Source: Herbiconiux sp. (lineage in GTDB: Bacteria > Actinomycetota > Actinomycetes > Actinomycetales > Microbacteriaceae). Taken from it: a stretch of 64,000 nt of DNA. The notes beneath the pieces were generated by a model, which was given only the letters and a program-made list of their open reading frames with translations, had not been told where the DNA came from and ran no database searches. Made by a program: the position numbers and the translations under genes. Shown piece after piece: positions 23,315 to 32,335 of this stretch (position 1 is its first letter; the number at the start of each line of letters is the position of its first letter). Location of the stretch: positions 1 through 64,000 of the forward strand of contig NZ_SCVE01000016.1 of assembly GCF_004297105.1 (NCBI RefSeq), in the 5' to 3' direction.

Positions 23315-23420
23315 AAACCTCCACTTCTGCACTTTCGCTGCGGAGTCGGTTTCGTCCACAGATCCGCTGTGAGCGGCCTGCTGCCTGCTCCGTCGACCGA
23401 TCCTGGTCGCGGAGGTTGCC

Positions 23421-23780
23421 ATGAAAGCGAAAGACGCACTGGGGCGGCGAGGCGAGGAGATCGCCTGCGCCCACTTGATCGATGCCGGTTTCCACGTGGA
23501 GGCGCGCAACTGGCGCTGTCCCGTGGGCGAGATCGACATCGTGGCCCGCGAGGGGCCCGAGCTCGTGATCGTGGAGGTGAAGACGCGGTCGACGGATGCC
23601 TTCGGCCACCCGTTCGAGGCCATCACGCCGGCCAAGCTCAGGCGTCTCCATCTGCTGGGGGCGGCCTGGGTCGCCGCGCACGAGGGCGGCCGACGGCGGC
23701 CGTTCCGGGTCGATGTGGTGGGCATCCTGTGCGCGTCGTCGGGTGAGCCCACGATCGAGCACCTGCGGGCGGTGGTGTGA
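23421..23780 (+). CDS. YraN family protein (UPF0102, endonuclease-like fold)
   Basis: A 119-residue UPF0102 protein. The motif GEEIACAHLIDAGF, then GEIDIVARE and LVIVEVKTRS form the conserved PD-(D/E)xK-like core (Glu, Asp, Glu-x-Lys). It is almost always next to comM and dprA, suggesting a role in DNA processing, but its activity is unproven. GGAGG precedes the ATG by five bases. Its stop overlaps the comM start (TGATG). The 106 bases upstream contain no clear promoter. Confidence 0.93.
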   Translation: MKAKDALGRRGEEIACAHLIDAGFHVEARNWRCPVGEIDIVAREGPELVIVEVKTRSTDAFGHPFEAITPAKLRRLHLLGAAWVAAHEGGRRRPFRVDVVGILCASSGEPTIEHLRAVV

Positions 23781-25312
23781 TGGTGGCGCACACGCTGTCG
23801 GTCGCGCTGCTCGGCATGACCGGGGCGGTCGTGGAGGTCGAGGCGCACATCGCGAGCGCCATTCCCGGCTTTCAGATCATCGGCCTGCCCGACACGGCGC
23901 TCTCCGACGCGAAAGACCGGGTGCGGGCCGCTGCGGCAAACGACGGATGCCCGTTGCCGGCCAAGAAGATCGTGGTGAACCTCTCACCGGCGTCGTTGCC
24001 GAAGCAGGGTTCCACCTACGACTTGGCCATCGCGCTGGCGGTTCTGGCCGCCGAGGGTGCCATCGATCCCTCGTCGATCGCGGGTGTCGTGCACCTCGGC
24101 GAACTGAGTCTCGACGGCCGCGTGCGGCCCATGCACGGCGTGCTGCCCGCGATCGTGGCGGGGCGAGCCGCCGGGTACCGGCGATTCGTGGTGCCGCGGG
24201 GCAATGAAGACGAGGCGCGCCTGGTTCCGGATGTCGAGGTCACCACGGTGACCTCGTTGCGCGATGCTCTCATCCGCCACGGGGCCCACCTCGATCCTGA
24301 GGTGGTGGAGCCGCTGGTTCTGGCACCTCGGTCGGAGGTGGCGGCCGCGACGGGAGACCTGTCGGATGTCATCGGCAATCCCGATGCGGTCGAAGCCCTC
24401 ATCGTCGCCGCGGCCGGCGGGCACCACCTCTTCCTCCTCGGTCCCCCGGGTGCCGGCAAAACGATGCTGGCCGAGCGGCTGCCGTCGCTGTTGCCCGACC
24501 TCGAGCCCGAGGCCTCGTTGGTGGCCACCTCGCTCGCCTCCCTGGCGGGGCGGCCTCTGACCGGCCTCGTGGTGCGGCCACCCCTCGAAAGCCCGCATCA
24601 CACCTCGTCGGCCGCGGCCATCGTGGGTGGTGGGTCGAAGGTCATCCGTCCAGGAGCCGCGGCGCGAGCGGCCCACGGCGTCCTCTTTCTCGACGAGGCG
24701 CCCGAGTTCGCGAGTGCGGTGCTCGATTCACTGCGGCAGCCGCTCGAATCCGGAACCATCACGATCCACCGGGCCAACGCGGTGGCTCACTTCCCCGGTC
24801 GCTTCCAGTTGGTGCTGGCGGCGAACCCCTGTCCGTGCGGACAGTTCGGTACGAGTGACATCGCCTGCACCTGCACGCCGATCGCGCGACGTCGGTATCT
24901 CGCGCGCATGTCCGGCCCGCTGCTCGACCGAATCGACCTGCAGCTGCGGGTGGAGCGGGTCACCACGGCGGCCATCCGCGTGGCGGGCGACGGGGGAATG
25001 GCTGTCACGAGTGCGGAGGCCCGTCAGAGGGTGGAGGCAGCCCGTGTCGTGGCGCGGGAGCGGCTGGCACAGACCCCGTGGCGCACCAATTCGGAGGTGC
25101 CGGGCGGCTGGTACCGCTCAGCGAAGCGCCGCCCGGCACCTCGGGTGACCGCATCCATCGATCGCGCGCTCGAGCGCGGCACGCTCACGATGCGCGGCTA
25201 CGACCGGGTGCTGCGGGTCGCCTGGACCTTGGCCGACCTCGACGGTTCCCCGATGCCCACCCGCGACCACGTCGGCTGGGCACTCTTCCTCCGTCGGTCG
25301 GTGAGCGCATGA
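23780..25312 (+). CDS. comM: YifB/ComM family Mg-chelatase-like AAA+ ATPase
   Basis: A 510-residue protein: an N-terminal Lon-protease-like S5 fold domain (AHTLSVALLGMTGAVVEVEA to about 170), an AAA+ module with Walker A GPPGAGKTMLAERLPSLLP, Walker B LFLDEAPEF and the NPCPCG motif, and a C-terminal helical domain. In naturally competent bacteria ComM is a hexameric helicase that helps branch migration of incoming DNA. I use the ATG at 23780; a GTG one codon upstream is possible. It is followed by a tiny coupled ORF and then dprA. Confidence 0.94.
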   Translation: MVAHTLSVALLGMTGAVVEVEAHIASAIPGFQIIGLPDTALSDAKDRVRAAAANDGCPLPAKKIVVNLSPASLPKQGSTYDLAIALAVLAAEGAIDPSSIAGVVHLGELSLDGRVRPMHGVLPAIVAGRAAGYRRFVVPRGNEDEARLVPDVEVTTVTSLRDALIRHGAHLDPEVVEPLVLAPRSEVAAATGDLSDVIGNPDAVEALIVAAAGGHHLFLLGPPGAGKTMLAERLPSLLPDLEPEASLVATSLASLAGRPLTGLVVRPPLESPHHTSSAAAIVGGGSKVIRPGAAARAAHGVLFLDEAPEFASAVLDSLRQPLESGTITIHRANAVAHFPGRFQLVLAANPCPCGQFGTSDIACTCTPIARRRYLARMSGPLLDRIDLQLRVERVTTAAIRVAGDGGMAVTSAEARQRVEAARVVARERLAQTPWRTNSEVPGGWYRSAKRRPAPRVTASIDRALERGTLTMRGYDRVLRVAWTLADLDGSPMPTRDHVGWALFLRRSVSA

Positions 25313-25413
25313 GCCGCCATCCCGTCGGTCGCGCCGAGGTGCGCGTTGTGGTGGCCCCGTTCCCCGAGGGCTCCGGCGCGGGTCGTCCTCCTGTCAGGCC
25401 GGTGATCGTATGA
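25309..25413 (+). CDS. 34-residue ORF bridging comM and dprA with ATGA overlaps
   Basis: The frame opens with ATG overlapping the comM stop (ATGA, 25309-25312) and closes with TGA overlapping the dprA start (ATGA, 25410-25413). It would encode MSRHPVGRAEVRVVV followed by a Pro/Gly-rich segment; no domain is recognisable. It covers the comM-dprA gap exactly, so ribosomes could pass from comM to dprA through it. It may be a genuine small protein, a coupling leader peptide for dprA, or a chance arrangement in a GC-rich genome. Confidence 0.5.
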   Translation: MSRHPVGRAEVRVVVAPFPEGSGAGRPPVRPVIV

Positions 25414-26747
25414 CCCACTACCAGCTCGATCGCTCCGAGGTACGTCGTCTCGTCGAATCGGTGCGCGGTGGGGCTGCCACGCGTTCCCTGTCGAGCGCCA
25501 CGAGTGGTCCTTCGTCGGCCCGCTCCGAGCTCGATGAGGTGGCGGTGGCGCGGCTGTTCGCGATATCGACCTGGACGACGCTCGTCGAGCCCGGCGACGC
25601 CGTGGCCGGAATCGTCATCGGGGCGGTCGGGGCCGACCGGGCCTTGACGATGCTCATCGAGGGCTGCGCCGCGGCGCAGTGGCGGGAAGCCCTGCCGGCC
25701 GAGCTCTCGCACGAACTCACCGAGGCCGATCTCGACGCCGCAGTCGAGCGGTGGCGTCCGCGGCTCTCGTCCCGGTCCGCCCTGCGGGCGCTCGCCGCTG
25801 CCGCGCGCTGTGGAGCCAGGCTCGTCATCCCGGCCGATCCCGTCTGGCCGGCGGGCTTCGCCGATCTCGGCGCCCACGCCCCGCTGGCGCTGTGGGTGCG
25901 GGGTGTTCTGCGTGAGCTCAGCCATCCGGGTGGCTCGGTCGCCATCGTCGGCTCTCGCGATGCCACCAACTACGGCGAGCACGTGGCGATGGACCTCGCT
26001 TCGGGGCTCAGCGACAGGGGGCTCGCGGTGGTCTCCGGCGCGGCCTACGGCATCGATGGGATGGCGCATCGTGCAAGCCTCGCGAGTCGAGGCGCCACCG
26101 TCGCCTACCTGGCCGGGGGAGTGGATCGTCTCTACCCGAGCGCGCATCATGAGCTGCTTCTGCGGGTGATGGCCTCGGGCGCGGTCGTCTCAGAACTGGC
26201 GTGCGGATCAGCGCCCACGAAGTGGCGTTTCCTGCAACGCAATCGGCTCATCGCCGCCGCGTCACAGGCCACCGTCGTGGTGGAGGCGGGTCGCCGATCC
26301 GGTTCGCTCAACACGGCAGGTCACGCGGCCGCCCTCGGCAGGCCGCTGGGAGCCGTTCCCGGGCCGGTGACGAGCGCGACCTCCGCGGGGTGCCACCGGC
26401 TTCTGCGCGAGTACGACGCGCACTGCGTCACATCGGCGGCCGACATCGTCGAACTCGTCTTCGGCCCGGTCGGCGAACCGCCCCGCCTCGTCGACGACAC
26501 GCCCGACTCGAACGACGGGGCAGACGTGGCAGACGGGAGTGGCCCGGGCACCGGCGGGGGTCTGCGCGGCGATGCGGCGGAGACGGTGCGCGTGCTCGAT
26601 GCGCTCAGCCGCCGCGCCGAGCGCACGGTCGACGACGTGGCACGCGGAGCCGGCATGGCCCCGCGTGCGGTGGTCGCCGTGCTCGGCGTGCTCGCCCTCG
26701 ACGGGACAGTGGAGGAGACCTCGAAGGGGTGGCGCCGTGTGGGGTGA
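25410..26747 (+). CDS. dprA: DNA-processing protein DprA/Smf
   Basis: A 445-residue DprA, which loads RecA on incoming single-stranded DNA. The Rossmann-like domain starts at about 165 with VAIVGSRDATNYGEHVA and continues through VVSGAAYGIDGMAHRASL, GGVDRLYPSAH and FLQRNRLIAAASQATVVVEA. After a low-complexity linker (Asp/Gly-rich, about 355-385) there is a winged-helix domain at the C-terminus (LDALSRRAERTVDDVARGAG). The ATG is embedded in the ATGA of the small upstream ORF. Confidence 0.95.
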   Translation: MTHYQLDRSEVRRLVESVRGGAATRSLSSATSGPSSARSELDEVAVARLFAISTWTTLVEPGDAVAGIVIGAVGADRALTMLIEGCAAAQWREALPAELSHELTEADLDAAVERWRPRLSSRSALRALAAAARCGARLVIPADPVWPAGFADLGAHAPLALWVRGVLRELSHPGGSVAIVGSRDATNYGEHVAMDLASGLSDRGLAVVSGAAYGIDGMAHRASLASRGATVAYLAGGVDRLYPSAHHELLLRVMASGAVVSELACGSAPTKWRFLQRNRLIAAASQATVVVEAGRRSGSLNTAGHAAALGRPLGAVPGPVTSATSAGCHRLLREYDAHCVTSAADIVELVFGPVGEPPRLVDDTPDSNDGADVADGSGPGTGGGLRGDAAETVRVLDALSRRAERTVDDVARGAGMAPRAVVAVLGVLALDGTVEETSKGWRRVG

Positions 26748-26846
26748 TCTCCGGGCACGAGGTGTTCACCTGCTCGTGCAGAGCGCTTCGGATTCGTGGG
26801 GCAGCACGACCGATCCGCGACATCGTCGGTCTGCGAGACTGGATGC

Positions 26847-27746
26847 ATGTTCCAGTACGGTGAGCCACTGCACACGATCATCCACATCAGCGACACCCAC
26901 TTCCTCGCAGACCGGAAGCCGCTGTACGGGGCCGTCGACACCGATGCCACCCTGACGCGGGCGCTCCGGCAGCTGGAGGCCTCCGGCATCCGGCCGGAAG
27001 CGCTGGTGTTCACCGGCGACATCGCCGACCTGGGTGAGAGCGACGCGTATCAGCGCATCAGGGGAATCGTCGAGCCGGCGGCCGAGCGCCTGGGCGCTCG
27101 CGTGCTCTGGGTGATGGGCAATCACGATGACCGGTCACGCCTGCGCGAGCAGTTGCTCGATGAGCCGGCTGCGACGTCACCTGTGGTCGCCAGCATCCGG
27201 CTCGGCGGTCTGCGCGTGATCGCACTCGACAGCTCGGTGCCCGGCTTCCACCACGGGGAGCTCAGCTCGGAGCAGCTCCAGTGGCTGCGCGCCGAGCTGG
27301 CAGTGCCGGCGCCCGAGGGCACGATCGTGGCGCTCCATCACCCGCCCATCCCCACGAGCATCCCTCTCATGCCGGTGCTCGAGCTGCAGCGTCAGCACGA
27401 ACTCGAAGCCGTGATCGAGGGCACCGATGTGCGGGCCATCCTGGGTGGGCACCTGCACTACTCCACGAACAGCATGTTCGCGGGGGTGCCGGTGTCGGTG
27501 GCGGCGGCCACCTGCTACACGATGGATGCCACCGCACCGCGCGGTGAGCTCCGCGGCCTGGGCGGCGGCCAGTCGTTCACGATCGTGCAGGTCTACGGCG
27601 ACCGCATCGTTCACTCCATCGTTCCGATCGGCGACTTCCCGCAGGTGTCGGGCTTCGACAAGGCCTTCGTCGACCGTGTCTACGCCCTGAGCGCCGATGA
27701 GCAGCTCGAGGCCTTCTCCCGGCAGGTGCCGCCCATCTCGTCCTGA
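26847..27746 (+). CDS. Calcineurin-like metallophosphoesterase (CpdA-like)
   Basis: A 299-residue class III phosphodiesterase. All binuclear-metal motifs are present: SDTHFLA (Asp, His), GDIADLGE (Asp), GNHDDR (Asn, His), ALHHPP (His) and GHLHYS (His, His). This is the CpdA/Rv0805 layout, suggesting cleavage of cyclic nucleotides or another phosphodiester. I start at ATG 26847 (MFQYGEPLHT) because the metal-binding strand follows normally and a GAGACT box lies six bases upstream, consistent with a leaderless start. It is inserted between dprA and xerC, which are neighbours in many relatives. Confidence 0.9.
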   Translation: MFQYGEPLHTIIHISDTHFLADRKPLYGAVDTDATLTRALRQLEASGIRPEALVFTGDIADLGESDAYQRIRGIVEPAAERLGARVLWVMGNHDDRSRLREQLLDEPAATSPVVASIRLGGLRVIALDSSVPGFHHGELSSEQLQWLRAELAVPAPEGTIVALHHPPIPTSIPLMPVLELQRQHELEAVIEGTDVRAILGGHLHYSTNSMFAGVPVSVAAATCYTMDATAPRGELRGLGGGQSFTIVQVYGDRIVHSIVPIGDFPQVSGFDKAFVDRVYALSADEQLEAFSRQVPPISS

Positions 27747-27855
27747 TCGCCTCGCCGGTCTCTTCGCGCCGGCGTCTCGCCGGAGCGGGCAATGGGTCGG
27801 AGAACCGCCGGGGGGGTGGGGGAGCGTCGCGGGGGCGGCCGGGCATGCTGGTGGG

Positions 27856-28770
27856 GTGAAGATCTCCGAGGCACGCGTCGAGTACGGCAGGTACCTGCGG
27901 CTCGAACGCGGGTACTCCGAGCACACCGCGAGGTCGTACGGCTCCGATCTGGCCGACCTCGAGGCGTTCGCCGCGGCACGCGGCGTCGACGACGTGCGCG
28001 GACTCGACCTCGAGCTGTACCGGGATTGGCTCTGGGCAGCGGCTCAGCGCGAGCTGGCCAAGTCGACGCTCGCGCGGCGCGCGGCGACCGCCAAGACGTT
28101 CTCGGCCTGGCTGGTGCGCGCCGATGCGATCGATGTCGATGCGGCTGTGCGACTGCGTGCTCCCAAGCCTGACCGCTCTCTTCCCCGCGTGCTCTCGGGC
28201 GACTCGATGACCGGAGTGCTCGACGCGCTCGCCGAGGCCGCAGCGGAGGGTGACCCGATCGCGCTGCGCGACCGCGCCGTGGTGGAACTGCTCTACGCCT
28301 CCGCCCTCCGCGTCTCGGAACTCGTCGGCATCGACGTCGACGACCTCGATCTCGACCGGCGCACCGTTCGCGTCATCGGCAAGGGGTCGAAAGAACGTGT
28401 GGTGCCCTTCGGGCTGCCTGCCCACGTGGCTCTCGTCGACTACTCCGCTCGTGCGCGGCGCGGCCTGGTCTCCCGAGCGACGGCATCCGCCACCCCGGCG
28501 CTCTTCGTGGGTGCGCGCGGCGGTCGACTCGGCACCCGTGCCGTCTACGAACTCGTGGCGCGTCTGCTGCAGGAGGTGCCCGGTAGCGGCCCCGCCGGCC
28601 CACACGCATTCCGCCACACCGCCGCCACCCACCTGCTCGACGGTGGTGCCGACCTGCGCGCGGTGCAGGAGATGCTCGGTCATGCGAGCCTCGGCACGAC
28701 CCAGATCTACACGCACGTGACAGTCGAGCGCCTTCGTGACTCCTACCGGGCGGCACATCCGCGCGCGTAG
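27856..28770 (+). CDS. xerC: Tyrosine recombinase XerC
   Basis: A 304-residue tyrosine recombinase with an N-terminal SAM-like core-binding domain (1-95) and the catalytic domain. The catalytic residues are visible: Arg152 (SALRVSELVG), Lys176 (GKGSKERVVP), His250 and Arg253 (HAFRHTAATHLLDGGADL), His276 (LGHASLG) and the nucleophile Tyr285 (YTHV). It resolves chromosome dimers at dif with XerD. I start at GTG 27856 (VKISEARVEY): CATGCT lies six bases upstream, so it is probably leaderless. Its last 130 codons are overlapped antisense by the run-on M23 frame. Confidence 0.92.
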   Translation: MKISEARVEYGRYLRLERGYSEHTARSYGSDLADLEAFAAARGVDDVRGLDLELYRDWLWAAAQRELAKSTLARRAATAKTFSAWLVRADAIDVDAAVRLRAPKPDRSLPRVLSGDSMTGVLDALAEAAAEGDPIALRDRAVVELLYASALRVSELVGIDVDDLDLDRRTVRVIGKGSKERVVPFGLPAHVALVDYSARARRGLVSRATASATPALFVGARGGRLGTRAVYELVARLLQEVPGSGPAGPHAFRHTAATHLLDGGADLRAVQEMLGHASLGTTQIYTHVTVERLRDSYRAAHPRA

Positions 28771-29368
28771 AGCCTCGTCGCCCTGGTTGCGATATCGGTG
28801 CCGATCGCGCCGCGACCGGAAGCAGCACCGCTCGCGGGATCTCACCCATCAGCCCCCTCGGGTTCAGGTAGTCTCCGTTCAGCCTTACCCCGAAGTGCAG
28901 GCACGACCGGTCGCAGTGGCCACCGCTCGCGACCCGGCCGAGCTCCTGGCCGGCCGTGACCTGCGTTCCGACGGGAATCGCCGCGTCGACGGGCTCCATG
29001 CTCGACCGGTATCCGCCCGGATGCTCGATCGACACCACCCGTCGATCCGCCACGACGCCCGCGAACACGACTATTCCGGATGAGGGCGCCCGCACCACCG
29101 CACCCGTCGCTGCTGCGAGATCGACGCCCCGATGCCCGGGGGAGTACCGCGTCGCAGGCGCGACGTACTCGGAGGTGACGACGACGGGCGCGTCGACAGG
29201 CCACCGCCATCCACCGCGCACCGCGGCTTCCACCACTGACGCCGGCGCAACGGTGGTCGCGGCGTCGGCGTTCGAGGCCGACACCGCGGCGGGCCGTGGG
29301 ACGAGCAGAAAGAGCAGCAGCGCCAGCACGAGCGCAAACGGACGCCAGGGCGGAGAGGGAGCGAACAT
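28373..29368 (-). CDS. M23 (LytM) family peptidase with stop-codon loss
   Basis: An N-terminal signal/anchor (PFALVLALLLFLLVPRPAAV, residues 10-29) is followed by a LytM domain with YSPGHRGVDLAAATGA (His80, Asp84) and GGHCDRSCLHFGVRLNGDYL (His158), the Zn and catalytic residues of lysostaphin-type endopeptidases. The domain ends near residue 184 (IPRAVLLP), where I would expect the family's stop. Instead the frame stays open for about 147 more codons to 28373, antisense to the 3' end of xerC, giving 331 residues. The extension is Arg-rich and looks like a shadow of xerC. Either a stop mutation or a local indel caused this. A convergent M23 gene beside rpsB is usual in relatives. Confidence 0.75.
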   Translation of the reverse strand: MFAPSPPWRPFALVLALLLFLLVPRPAAVSASNADAATTVAPASVVEAAVRGGWRWPVDAPVVVTSEYVAPATRYSPGHRGVDLAAATGAVVRAPSSGIVVFAGVVADRRVVSIEHPGGYRSSMEPVDAAIPVGTQVTAGQELGRVASGGHCDRSCLHFGVRLNGDYLNPRGLMGEIPRAVLLPVAARSAPISQPGRRGSTRADVPPGRSHEGARLSRACRSGSCRGSHDRASPAPRAGRHHRRAGGWRRCGGMRVGRRGRYRAPPAADAPRVRRRHGCRVDRRAHPRRAPGWRMPSLGRPGRAAHERSSRREPRGQAARRAPHVLSTPCR

Positions 29369-29506
29369 CCCGTCACAGTGCCCGAGCGGGGCCACGAGTG
29401 GAGTCGGACCGACGCGAATGTGCACGAATCGTGCCAGGATCGGAGCTGTGGGGAAGAGGACGACGAGAACGCAGCCCGACACCCACTCGGCACGAAGGAG
29501 TCCGTC

Positions 29507-31021
29507 ATGACGACCAATGAGCCCGGAAACGACCGAGCGGCGGCGAAGTCCACCGCCACCGACGATCCCGCCGCCGCAGGCCGACTCCGACGCAAGGTCA
29601 TCGCCCTCTCCGTCGCTGCAGCCCTGGGCGGCTTCCTGTTCGGCTTCGACTCCTCGGTCATCAACGGCGCGGTCAAGGCCATCGACGAGGACTTCGCTCT
29701 CGGCGACCTGCCGCTCCTCTCCGGCTTCGTGGTGGCCTGCGCCCTTCTCGGCTGCGCGATCGGCGCCTACTTCGCCGGGCGCATCGCCGACCGCATCGGC
29801 CGCATCCCCGTGATGCTCATCGGCGCCGGACTCTTCCTGGTCTCCTCGATCGGCTCCGGCTTGGCCTTCGCCGTCTGGGACCTCATCGCCTGGCGCGTGG
29901 TGGGCGGCCTCGGCATCGGCATCGCCTCCGTCATCGCGCCCGCCTACATCGCCGAGATCGCGCCGAAGGCCGTGCGCGGCGCGCTCGGAAGCCTGCAGCA
30001 ACTCGCCATCACCCTGGGAATCTTCGCGGCGCTGCTCTCCGACACCCTCCTCCAGGCCGCCGCGGGCGGCGCCAACGAGCCGCTCTGGTTCGGACAGGAC
30101 GCGTGGCGCTGGATGTTCATCGTCTGCGTCATCCCCGCCGTCGTCTACGGCCTGCTGGCGTGGCGCCTGCCCGAGTCGCCCCGTTACCTGGCCGGCAAGG
30201 GCCGCCGAGACGAAGCGCGCACGGTCATCGCGAGCGTGGCTCCGGCCAGCGAGGTCGACGACGCGCTCGAGGAGATCGAGACGAGCCTGCGCGAAGACCG
30301 CGAGAACGCCCGCACCGCCAGCCTGCGCGGCAAGATGTTCGGTCTGCTCCCGGTGGTGTGGGTGGGCATCCTGCTCTCGATGTTCCAGCAGCTCGTGGGC
30401 ATCAACGTGATCTTCTACTACTCCACGAGCCTCTGGAGCTCGGTGGGCTTCGACACCACCAACCCCGGCACGAGCTTCACCATCTCGGTCGTCACCAGCG
30501 TGATCAACGTGGCGGTCACCTTCGTGGCCATCTTCTTCGTCGACAAGATCGGCCGCCGTCCGCTGCTGCTCACCGGATCCGCCGGCATGGTCGTCTCCCT
30601 GGGCCTCATGGCCGTCGCCTTCTCCCAGGCCGTGGTGACGGATGGCGGCACCCCCCAGCTGCCCGGCGCCTGGGGCCCGCTGGCCCTCGTGGGCGCGAAC
30701 CTCTTCGTGATCTTCTTCGGTGCCACCTGGGGGCCCATCGTCTGGGTGCTGCTCGGCGAGATCTTCCCGAACCGCATCCGCGGCAAGGCACTCGGCATCG
30801 CGGCTGCCGCGCAGTGGCTCACGAACTTCGCGATCACCGAGACCTTCCCGGCCCTGTCGGGCTTCTCGCTCGCCTTCACCTACGGCCTGTACACGTTCTT
30901 CGCCCTCGTGTCGTTCTTCTTCGTGTTCTTCGCGGTGCCGGAGACGAAGGGCCGTTCGCTCGAGAGCATGGACAGCCTGAAGGTCGTGCGCCGCCGCGAC
31001 CGCGAGGTGCAGCCCCAGTAG
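29507..31021 (+). CDS. Sugar porter family MFS transporter
   Basis: A 504-residue transporter with 12 predicted membrane segments and the sugar-porter signatures GGFLFGFDSSVINGA, GRIADRIGRIP, RVVGGLGIGIASVIAPAYIA, LPESPRYL, QQLVGINVIFYYS, DKIGRRPLLL and the C-terminal PETKGRSLE. It resembles proton-coupled xylose/arabinose/galactose or inositol transporters. GAAGGAGTC precedes the ATG. No catabolic genes adjoin, so the substrate is open. It lies between the M23 gene and rpsB, normally near-neighbours, and so seems inserted. The 138 bases separating it from the divergent M23 gene must hold both promoters. Confidence 0.92.
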   Translation: MTTNEPGNDRAAAKSTATDDPAAAGRLRRKVIALSVAAALGGFLFGFDSSVINGAVKAIDEDFALGDLPLLSGFVVACALLGCAIGAYFAGRIADRIGRIPVMLIGAGLFLVSSIGSGLAFAVWDLIAWRVVGGLGIGIASVIAPAYIAEIAPKAVRGALGSLQQLAITLGIFAALLSDTLLQAAAGGANEPLWFGQDAWRWMFIVCVIPAVVYGLLAWRLPESPRYLAGKGRRDEARTVIASVAPASEVDDALEEIETSLREDRENARTASLRGKMFGLLPVVWVGILLSMFQQLVGINVIFYYSTSLWSSVGFDTTNPGTSFTISVVTSVINVAVTFVAIFFVDKIGRRPLLLTGSAGMVVSLGLMAVAFSQAVVTDGGTPQLPGAWGPLALVGANLFVIFFGATWGPIVWVLLGEIFPNRIRGKALGIAAAAQWLTNFAITETFPALSGFSLAFTYGLYTFFALVSFFFVFFAVPETKGRSLESMDSLKVVRRRDREVQPQ

Positions 31022-31030
31022 CACCGGTGT

Positions 31031-31232
31031 TATGATTCTCGGAGCACCCCGCATGTCGGGGTGACTACGCGTGCCCATTCGGCGATCCGCATCCAATCGG
31101 TCTCTCTTGAAGAAGAGGGTTCGGATGCGCGCCGGGCACCAGGATTCGCGGCCACCGTCGCGAAGAAAACCGAGTGGCAATCGCCGACGCAGTATGCGTC
31201 CGCGTGCGCCGAAACATGAAGGAGATCGGCTC
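31031..31232 (+). promoter_or_regulatory. rpsB promoter and structured leader
   Basis: TATGAT (31031-31036) is a good -10. The leader of nearly 190 bases contains hairpin 1, CACCCCG-CATGT-CGGGGTG (31045-31063), and a longer imperfect hairpin 2 from 31088 to 31129, whose base is CGCATCC/GGATGCG and whose tip is CTCTT-GAAG-AAGAG. GAAGGAG near the end is the rpsB ribosome binding site. Long conserved leaders before rpsB are sites of S2 autoregulation in other bacteria. Confidence 0.6.
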
Positions 31233-32258
31233 ATGGCCGTCGTCACCATCCGCCAGCTGCTCGACAGCGGCGTTCACTTCGGGCACCAGACCCGCCGTTG
31301 GAACCCGAAGATGAAGCGCTTCATCTTCACCGAGCGCTCCGGCATCTACATCATCGACCTGCAGCAGTCGCTGGGCTACATCGACAAGGCCTACGACTTC
31401 GTCAAGGAGACGGTCGCCCACGGCGGCACCATCCTCTTCGTCGGCACGAAGAAGCAGGCTCAGGAGTCCATCGCCGAGCAGGCCACCCGCGTGGGCCAGC
31501 CCTACGTCAACCAGCGTTGGCTCGGTGGCCTCCTCACCAACTTCCAGACGGTCTCCAAGCGCCTCGCGCGCATGAAGGAACTGGAAGAGCTCGACTTCGA
31601 AGACACCGCGAAGAGCGGCTTCACGAAGAAGGAGCTCCTCATCAAGAAGCGCGAGCTCGACAAGCTCCACAAGTCGCTCGGTGGTATCCGCAACCTCACC
31701 AAGACGCCTTCGGCGCTGTGGGTCGTCGACACCAAGAAGGAGCACCTCGCGATCGACGAGGCCAAGAAGCTGGGCATCCCGGTCATCGGCATCCTCGACA
31801 CCAACTGCGACCCCGACGAGGTCACCTACCCGATCCCGGGCAACGACGACGCGATCCGCTCCGTCGCCCTGCTGACCCGCATCGTGGCCGACGCCGCGGC
31901 CGAGGGCCTCATCCAGCGCCACCAGAAGCCCGAAGAGGGCGACGCCCCCGCCGAGCCCCTGGCCGAGTGGGAGCGCGAGCTGCTCCAGGCATCCGAGACC
32001 CCCGCCTCCGAGGCCGAGAAGATCGAGGCCGTCGACGGTCTGGTCACCGGTGCCGAGAACGCTGAGGCAGTCGCCGAGGTCATCGCGGCCGAGGTGCCCG
32101 TCGAGGAGAACGACGCGGATGCTGCTGCAGCCGCCGACCTCGCCGAGATCACCGACCCCGAGCTGGTCGTGGAGCACCACGTCGAGTCCGACGAGGCCGC
32201 CGAGGCGAAGATCGAGGCCGAGGCCACCGACGCCGAGAAAGCCCCCTCGACCAAGTAG
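31233..32258 (+). CDS. rpsB: 30S ribosomal protein S2
   Basis: A 341-residue S2. Residues 1-230 are canonical ([82 protein letters not shown]). The last 100 residues form an acidic Ala/Glu-rich extension common in Micrococcales. The ATG at 31233 has GAAGGAG nine bases upstream. It is followed by tsf with a 77-base spacer. Confidence 0.98.
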   Translation: MAVVTIRQLLDSGVHFGHQTRRWNPKMKRFIFTERSGIYIIDLQQSLGYIDKAYDFVKETVAHGGTILFVGTKKQAQESIAEQATRVGQPYVNQRWLGGLLTNFQTVSKRLARMKELEELDFEDTAKSGFTKKELLIKKRELDKLHKSLGGIRNLTKTPSALWVVDTKKEHLAIDEAKKLGIPVIGILDTNCDPDEVTYPIPGNDDAIRSVALLTRIVADAAAEGLIQRHQKPEEGDAPAEPLAEWERELLQASETPASEAEKIEAVDGLVTGAENAEAVAEVIAAEVPVEENDADAAAAADLAEITDPELVVEHHVESDEAAEAKIEAEATDAEKAPSTK

Positions 32259-32335
32259 TCACTGCACCGTCACCCCGGTGCGCTAACGTGACCCGCGATC
32301 CGGGTCGCGAGAAAATTTCAAGGAGTCAGAAAGTT

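Noticed and set aside
29369..31249. Upstream part of the long minus-strand frame that ends in the M23 gene
   Set aside because: Only the part from ATG 29368 has a signal peptide and peptidase domain; the preceding 627 codons are antisense to the sugar-porter gene and the rpsB leader.
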